A stretch of DNA of 64,000 bases from Mesocentrotus franciscanus (Eukaryota; Echinodermata; Echinoidea; Camarodonta; Strongylocentrotidae). The stretch covers positions 2,058,390-2,122,389 of the forward strand of contig CP137667.1 in the NCBI GenBank assembly GCA_037976565.1, written 5' to 3'. The notes under the pieces are model-generated. The model did not search any database and was not told where the DNA came from. It saw nothing but the letters and a program-made list of their open reading frames with translations. Position numbers and translations under genes: made by a program. Shown here piece by piece: positions 56,860 to 64,000 of this stretch (within the stretch, counting starts at the first letter, position 1; every line of letters begins with the position of its first letter).

Positions 56860-58490
56860 TTCTAGCCCAACCAAGTCTAGCCCAACCAAGTCTAGCCCAA
56901 CCAACCATCCACTTCTAGCTCAACCCACCAGCTTCCACGTTTTATTCGTTCATCACCTTCTCTGGATGTCTTCCGAAAGTGTCTCAAAACTCTCCTCTTT
57001 GTCCATGATCAACAATAGATTCTTTTATAACTTTTTATGTAAAGCGCTGTGAAACAACAGCTAGTTTGTAAGAGCGCTATATAAATGACTTTATTGTATT
57101 GTATTGTCTAGCCCGACCAACCATCCACTTCTAGCCCCACCAACCATCCATTGCAAGCCCAGCCAACCAACCATTAATACATTTCGGTCCAACTTGCGAA
57201 GTTCACATCCAAATATTTATACCAGCAAATCGGAACATTTCTAGCCCAACTAACCAACCATTCGTACATCTCGCTCAAAGCGAAATATGTATGCAAACGT
57301 TAATCACAACAATTCAAAACATTTCTAGCCCAACCAACCAACCACAAGTACATCTCGCTCAAAGCGAAGTATATATTCAAACATAAATTACAACTTAAAA
57401 CGTTTCTAGCCCAACCAACCAACCATAAGTACATTTCGGTCCCACCTGCGAATATATTCTAACACTTATAACAACAAATTGAAACATTTCTAGCCCAACC
57501 AACCATCCATTTCAAGCCCAACCAACCTACCATTAGTAAATTTCGGTCCACTTGCGAAGTTTATATTTAAACATTTATTACAACAAATTGAAACACTCCT
57601 AGCCCTATACCAAAAATCCATTTCAAGCCCAACCAACGAACCATTCGTACATCTCACTCAACCTGCGAAGTATATATTCAAACATTTAGTACAACAACTT
57701 CAAACATTTATAGTCCAACCAACCATTCGTACATCTCGCTCAAAGCGAAGTATGTATGCAAACGTTAATCACAACAATTCAAAACGTTTCTAGCCCAACC
57801 AACCAACCATAAGTAGGCCTACATTTCGGTCCGAGCCACCTGCGAATATGATATTCTAACACTTATAACAACAAATTGAAACATTTCTAGCCCAACCAAC
57901 CATCCATTTCAAGCCCAACCAACCAACCATTAGTAAATTTCGGTCCACTTGCAAAGTTTATATTCAAACATTTATCTCAACAAATTGAAACACTCCTAGC
58001 CCTATACCAAAAATCCATTTCTAGCCCAACCAACCAACCATTAGTACATTTCGGTAGGCCTATATCTCTATGATTTCGGTCCAGCTTGCAAAGTCTATAT
58101 TCAAACATTTATACCAGCAAATCGGAACATTTCTAGCCCAACCAACCATCCATTTCAAGCCCAACCACCGAACCATTCGTACATCTCGCTCAACCTGCGA
58201 AGTATATATTCAAACATTTAGTACAACAACCTAAAACATTTATAGTCCAACCAACCAACCATAAGCACGTTTCGGCCCTACCTGCGAATATATTCAACAT
58301 TTATAACAACAAATTGAAACATTTCTAGCCCAATCGACCATCCATTTCTAACCCAACCAACCATCCATTTCAAGCCTAACCAACCAACCATTAGTACATT
58401 CCAGTCCAACTTGCGAAGTTTATATTTAAACATTTACTACAACTAAATGAAAAATTTCTAGCCCAACCAACCAACCATTAATACATTTAA
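56860..58490. repeat. Minisatellite array, right-arm copy
   Basis: Mirror of 17866-19530, with CTAGCCCAACCAACCAACCA units. It carries the SINE-like insertion at about 56936-57113. Confidence 0.85.
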
Positions 58491-58832
58491 TAATAATAAT
58501 ACATGTTGAAAAGTTTCGCCCAATTTGTTGCATCTGTGTAGATGAAGGTCACCAGAAAGACCAACTCGACTCCGCTTCTGCATCCGTCCAGCCATGGGGA
58601 AATTTTGGAGGGTCAAAAGTGCACACTGCTTCCACTTTTCATGTATTAGCCTATGAAGACGACAACTTTTTAGTGCACCAGCGAAATAGGGATTTTGGCC
58701 TGCGCGCAGCGCGTAAAATATGCAGATTAAAATTTTGAATATTGATGAGCTCTTTTCCACTTATTAGCATATTATAGCAATGAAAAAAGACAATGCGCAT
58801 GCGTTACTGTCGACAGAATCCTAGGGCCGGAC

Positions 58833-58981
58833 GCGTCATTTTTTTCTGCGGCACAGATTGGGGCTTTTTTTAAAAAGAGGTCTTGATTTAACCCTAACCC
58901 TAACCCTCACCCTAACCCTAAACTTTTCCATAGGCTCAACACGCACCTAACCCCAATCTGTGCCGCAGAAAAAAATAACGC
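58833..58981. mobile_element. MULE-like MITE with telomere-like repeats, right-arm copy
   Basis: 149 bp, 31-bp inverted ends, 9-bp duplication GGGCCGGAC at 58824-58832 and 58982-58990. Internal CCCTAA run at about 58890-58920. Confidence 0.8.
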
Positions 58982-59532
58982 GGGCCGGACGGACCAAATA
59001 TCGACCCGAACTAAAGTGTAGTAACAAAGGTCATAGTTGGGGGTGGGGGTAAATAAACCAAAAAGGGTTAACTTAATTGGGGGCGGAAACTTCACTGTCA
59101 CCAGGATTGAAAGTACATTAAAAATTCAGTTCATTAAGGCAAATATAATGACCCCATTTCACCTTTTTAAATCAGTGATTATCAATCAAATTGCACAGAT
59201 CATTAGTAGCCCACTTAACAATTAAGTGCTTTTTCATATTTTTAGAGCCCAATAAATTAATCATTCTTGTCTCGCCATTAATGATCTTTCATATTGCGCC
59301 CCCTCCCCAATGAAATTTTAATTTTGCCTCGTTCTTTTCATTTTTGCTTTCGTCGCCACTGATTTTTTTTTACATTTTCCTCCCCGGACAGTAACATTTT
59401 CAATCCAGGACCCCTTCCAATACTGACATTTCCATAGGCCCTATTACCCTCCCTCTTCCACCCTCCCCCAACCACCACCACGATTACCATGCTGTCATTT
59501 TGGCACTGACTTATACCATTTAACCCCCTTCC

Positions 59533-61390
59533 CTCTCCGAACTCAACGACTTCTATTGCCGATTTGATGTGGACAATTTCTCCATTGAAAACGAAGAAAT
59601 TAAATGTAAGGTAAAAGACGAGATTCCAGTCAGAGTACCTATCCAAATAACTGAGCATGATGTAAGAAGAATATTTGCAAGCTTACAAACACACAAGTCT
59701 CCCGGACCAGACGGAATAAGTAACAAAGTACTGAAAGTATGTAAGGATCAGTTGGCCCCAGTGTTTACTAAGCTATTTGAGAAATCTCTTAGTCTAGGTA
59801 TAATCCCCCAGTTATGGAAACAATCAATAATCATCCCTATCCCAAAAGGAAAACAAACGAAAGAAATGAATGATTTCAGACCCATATCCCTTACATGTAG
59901 CGTAATGAAATGTTTAGAGAAGATTGTATTGAAATATCTCATGAGACAAGTTGGGGATCAGATAGATGTGTTGCAGTTTGCTTATAGGGAAGGAAGAGGT
60001 GTAGACGATGCCATTTTGACATTTCTACATAATATCTATAATCACATGGACCACGTTGGTAATTCTGTAAGATGTCTGTTTGTCGATTTCTCAAGTGCAT
60101 TCAACACAATTGTACCGCACATACTGATTAAGAAACTAATTGAGATGAAAGCACACCCTACCCTCATTCTCTGGATACAGGATTTTCTAAATGAAAGACA
60201 ACAATATGTTCACTTGAGAAATGTAAACTCTAAAGTTAAATTCATCAACACAGGAGCCCCTCAGGGCTGTGTCCTCTCTCCGGTATTATTTTCTATTTAT
60301 ACCAGTAATTGTGTAAGCACATCCTCAAACTGTCAAATGATTAAGTATGCAGATGATACGGTAATCTCAGGCTATATGTCAGACATCAGAAGTGAAACAG
60401 ATTACGTCACTAGTGTAAACAGGTTTGTTGAGTGGTGTGAACGGCACTACCTCAAGTTGAACGTCTCGAAGACAAAGGAAATGATCATAGATTTTCGGAG
60501 AAGTCCACAAGCAAGACCACAGTTTACTATTCAGGGGTCGGCTGTGGAAAGAGTTCACAATTATAAGTATTTGGGAACAACGGTATGTGATTCACTCGAC
60601 TGGTCATTTAATGTCACCTTGTTAAGAAAAAGGTGCAACTAGAGAATGTACTTCTTGAGAATAATGAGAAAGATGCATGTAGACAAAACAATCCTGATTC
60701 TCTTTTACAGATCATTGATTGAGAGTATAGCTACGTACAACATAATATGCTATTTTGGGAATGCAACTCAAAAGATAAGAAGAAGCTAGACAGAACGAGG
60801 AGAGTAGCACAACGGATAATTGGCAGTAGCCTACACGCAGTATCCACACTGTATGAAGAAAGAGTAGTTGCCAAAGTCAAAAGAATCATGAACGACCCCA
60901 CCCACCCGCTTCATACTAATTACAACTACAATAGGTCAGGCTTTCGTTTGTGTGTGCCGAGGTCTGCTCGAGCGAGAACTCGGCAATCATTCATACCATA
61001 CTCCATCCACATGTACAACGGAATGTCTCGAAGACCCAGTGTTGTCCTTTAATATTACCTATAATTAATTATTCCCAAAATTGGTTTAAGACATGAATAC
61101 ATGTACGTGTACCTGACCTCCTCAGTATATCTCTTTCACTTGTTCATTCGTTTGATCACCTGACACCTGCTCTTGTCTTGCTTTAATTACCGTGGTAACT
61201 ACTGTCCTGAATTTTTGTTTATTACCCAACATTAGACCTTCTGTTAATTGTGCTTAATCATGTGTCAAACCTTGTTTATTTACTGTTAATGTCTAGAATT
61301 TTTGCAAATCTATTAGTAAATGGTAATCTGTATATGTTACACCAGTGAAAATCAAATCTCCAGAAATGGACAATAAATACTAAATACAAA
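59533..61390 (+). pseudogene. Rex1/CR1-like LINE reverse transcriptase, right-arm copy
   Basis: Same element as 14980-16835 in mirror position. The main RT frame is 59569-60642 and differs from the left copy by SPGPDG for SPGLDG. The same TAG nonsense codon ends it at 60640-60642. After that, CAACTC is followed by four A near 60770, where the left copy has five, which adds a frameshift absent from the left copy. IPYSIHMYN replaces IPNSIHMYN near the end. All RT motifs including KYADDTV are present. The shared nonsense codon shows the element was dead before the two arms separated. Confidence 0.88.
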
Positions 61391-62267
61391 TTGTAAACCA
61401 TCTTTCATACTGCATTTATACTTTAGCTTTGCCCACGCTCTTATTACATTTCCGGCTTCTCTCTCATGATAAAATCTTTCTCGCTGATGCCAGATCTAAA
61501 ATAAATCACAAGGTCGAACACCAGTTACTCAATTGTACACAAGACTGCATCAGCCCCATCACACCTCATTCATACAGCATTATCATTACAGATCGAGTGC
61601 CTACATCATCACCATCACCATGGCAGCATCGATCATCACATATCTTTCATAAAATAAGAAAATGAAAAGAAAAGAATTAAGCAGTATTAACTAATTTTAT
61701 TAACATTTATGAACCCATTGATCAACATAATTGTATCTATAATGATCTTTTTAAATGCAAAGAAAGGTAGCAAATGAACTGGGGGCTGCTGTCTCTTGAA
61801 TTCAAATTTTCAGTTGTAAAATTTTCCTATAAATTAGATATTTTAAAATAAAATCCATACGATTTATTCAATTGTCAACATGCTATATTACTATGTAAAG
61901 CACAGGTATATACTGAGTTTTATGAGTACTTTTTTTGTACATGGACATTATTGTTGTTATTACTACTATTATCATTATTGTTATTGTTATTATTACTGCT
62001 ATGCTATTATTGCTATATGATCATTGTCATTATTATTACTATAATTATTGTTATTATTATTAATAATATTATTATCAATAATACTTTTACAATACTACTA
62101 TTGTACTACTCCCACATCATTTTATTCCTCCCCCCTTCAATTTAGTATCCAGTTCAGCATCCCTAATATATTTGTCAGAACTTGAATTAAGATTAAATAT
62201 CCAAAAGCTATGTTAGATGTACACGCCTTTAAAAGAGCAAATAGATACTTTCATGATCCTCGATATA

Positions 62268-63387
62268 TCTTCTCTTCTTCTTCTTCTTCTTCTTCTTCTT
62301 CTGGTAATCTTCAAACGGCTATGTAGCTTATCACGAAGATGAACTAGTCAGTAATAAAGATTTCAAGTGGTGTGAGGAAGACAGAATATATTTTTTTTTT
62401 AGTAGGATAAGGGCATTAGATGCCTCAGGAGTAGTCACTGGCAGTTCTCTGGACTGTCAGCATGCACTACATTTCCTGGAAGTCAGTTCCATTAACTTTG
62501 GGACATAGGGTTGGGCAAATATAAACTTTTCTATGTCGCTTCTGGATTGGTGCAACTGGAGGGTCATGTCATGGTTCTTCCATGATCGTGATTTGTTGAA
62601 GGAAAATAGGGCTTTCAAGGGAAAGGTAGAGAGACCATTGGCTTTCTTGTGCACCATTCCCAGTCTACTTGCAGAGTGCCTTGTAGATAGAGTAGGCCAC
62701 TAAAACGTCATCATCTCAAGCCCCGTCTTAATAGAACTTTTTCGTTCTTACCCGAGCGATATGTGGATGAGAAACAGTAGGGGTGTCTGATCGTAAAACA
62801 CGGGTAGAGCTTTTGGACACCGTCTTAATCGGCCATCCGCAAAAACCTTACCCGGGTAGGTTACCATAACAACCGCGCTGTCTCATCTCGATCAGCTGGC
62901 GCGCTGTGTACGTACCTTAGCGCGGGAATTCAGCGCAATACATTTTTCACGGCGATGACGTAATTTACCCGGGTAACATTCCGCGAGCGTCTTAACAGGC
63001 CATTTATCAAAAAGTCGTCCGGACAACGTCCGCACGTCACCCTCCTATCACCCTAGCTCGTCTAGGGTGAGATTTACCTCGATATCGTCCGGACGTTACC
63101 ACGATTGACGCGTCTTAATTGGAAGTGGGTAAATAGTCGTCCGGACGACGTCCGGACATCACCGCGACTTTATTTTCCAATTAAGACGGGGTTTCAGTCA
63201 CGCTGCTGGTTCTCTTGTAGTCCCCATTGTGACGTAGCATGTGCCCCGGCGCTGGATCTTGTCAAGATCCTGGACATCTGAGATGTTGTAGAGATCCCAG
63301 ACGCTGGAACAGTTTTCAAGATGAGGGTGGACTAGGGACTTGTACGAAAGAAGCCTGGGTATCAAACCTTCTGCATTGGACACCCTG
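62268..63387 (-). pseudogene. CR1-like LINE 3' end, right-arm copy
   Basis: Mirror of 13030-14150: SLVHPHLENCSSVWDLYN here (DPYN in the left copy), split by the MITE, with the tail as a CTT run on this strand. Confidence 0.75.
62719..63193. mobile_element. 475-bp MITE, right-arm copy
   Basis: Mirror of 13224-13690 with TCA duplications at 62716-62718 and 63194-63196. It is 8 bp longer than the left copy. Confidence 0.75.
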
Positions 63388-63449
63388 CATAATAAAAACA
63401 AAAAGAGAGGAGAAAACTAATAAAATTAAAACTAGCCGCACTACATTAG

Positions 63450-63664
63450 ATTTTAAAAAAATAGTACCTCCCCACTTTTAGGTCTTACATTTTATTTTTA
63501 TTATGTCTATTTGATAGGACCTTTTTGAACAGTAGAGTCATTAAAGGTTAATATTTATTTCCAATTCTTTTACAAGTAACTTTCAAAATTGTTTTTTCTT
63601 AAATTATTATTATTTTTCAACATTTGCTACATACAATAACAGGCAGTACATGTAGAGGTAGAAG
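63450..63664. other. 215-bp insertion present only in the right arm
   Basis: The left arm reads continuously ACTACATTAG-TCTATTAATT. Here 215 bp of AT-rich sequence sits between those words. No inverted ends or target duplication beyond AG. It could equally be a deletion from the left arm. Confidence 0.8.
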
Positions 63665-64000
63665 TCTATTAATTATAAGTTGTTTATAAAGATAGGTGTA
63701 TCTACTGTTCAGTTGCTAAATTTTGTGAGAACAAATTTGATAGATATAATGTAATATTGAGGGGGGAAATGCCTTTGAGTACGCCTACGTCTTTTAATAT
63801 CATGCTGAGTGAATATACTGATTTTTTTTATTTAGTAACACCATAGTTTGTCACCTAAATAAATCTAGAGAATACCGGTAAATGAGAATTACAAGATTTA
63901 ATGCAACATAAGATGACAGTTCCCCCAAATTATCATTAGTCCAAGATGAGTGCGATGTTCACATGGGCTTAGATTATAAATACCACGTACCAATTCAGTG

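Larger units (their letters stand above)
55467..64000. repeat. Right arm of the giant inverted repeat
   Basis: Reverse complement of 12630-20876. Collinearity holds to the last base of the window, where CACTGAATTGG on the minus strand matches 12630, so the repeat continues outside. Differences seen: a 215-bp insertion at 63450-63664, about 27 extra bases near 61825-61850, homopolymer and microsatellite length changes, and scattered substitutions. Confidence 0.93.

Overview
The window is animal nuclear DNA, AT-rich and full of transposons. Genes are split into short exons with GT-AG introns. The mix of ankyrin, Frizzled/Ig and ZU5-UPA-death-domain exons with CR1/Rex1-like LINEs, Harbinger remnants, TTAA-flanked DNA elements and (ATT)n tails fits an echinoderm, most likely a sea urchin. 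That assignment is inference, since no species-diagnostic gene is present.

Layout. 1-1076 is the 3' part of a CR1/L2-like LINE. Two ankyrin-repeat exons follow on the + strand (1179-1391 and 2054-2208). 2481-9006 is a graveyard of mobile DNA: a hairpin repeat, a decayed PIF/Harbinger transposase, a decayed multicopy gene with a GHALTGCDT motif, a clean solo LTR with a 4-bp target duplication, and a broken LINE. 9010-12629 has no recognisable gene. From 12630 to a 500-N gap (20877-21376) lies one arm of a very large inverted repeat; the other arm runs from 55467 to the window end. The two arms are nearly identical and carry the same nested LINEs, MITEs and minisatellite. They enclose about 34 kb of unique sequence.

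The unique spacer holds two host genes. On the + strand, 22202-24389 encodes Frizzled-type cysteine-rich and Ig modules; the last Ig half and a complete ten-cysteine Fz exon are intact, while two upstream exons are frameshifted. On the - strand, 53133 down to 33986, fifteen exons can be joined. Every adjacent intron phase matches, and together they give one open frame of about 899 codons plus stop. The product is a tandem duplication of a ZU5-UPA-death-domain cassette. The UPA exons of the two cassettes align, with a shared GKR-x-x-CTP motif. Only the downstream cassette has an HFS tripeptide of the kind where PIDD and UNC5CL cleave themselves; the upstream cassette has ATS at that point. The 5' end of the gene was not found.

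The introns of this gene are crowded with mobile DNA: three copies of a repeat ending in a large imperfect hairpin, one of them split by a TTAA-flanked 1.24-kb element, a second TTAA-flanked element, and two long foldback elements. Between the two host genes lies an 81-bp satellite array (about 30650-32960). The inverted repeat may be a real segmental duplication or an assembly artefact beside the gap; the sequence alone cannot decide.
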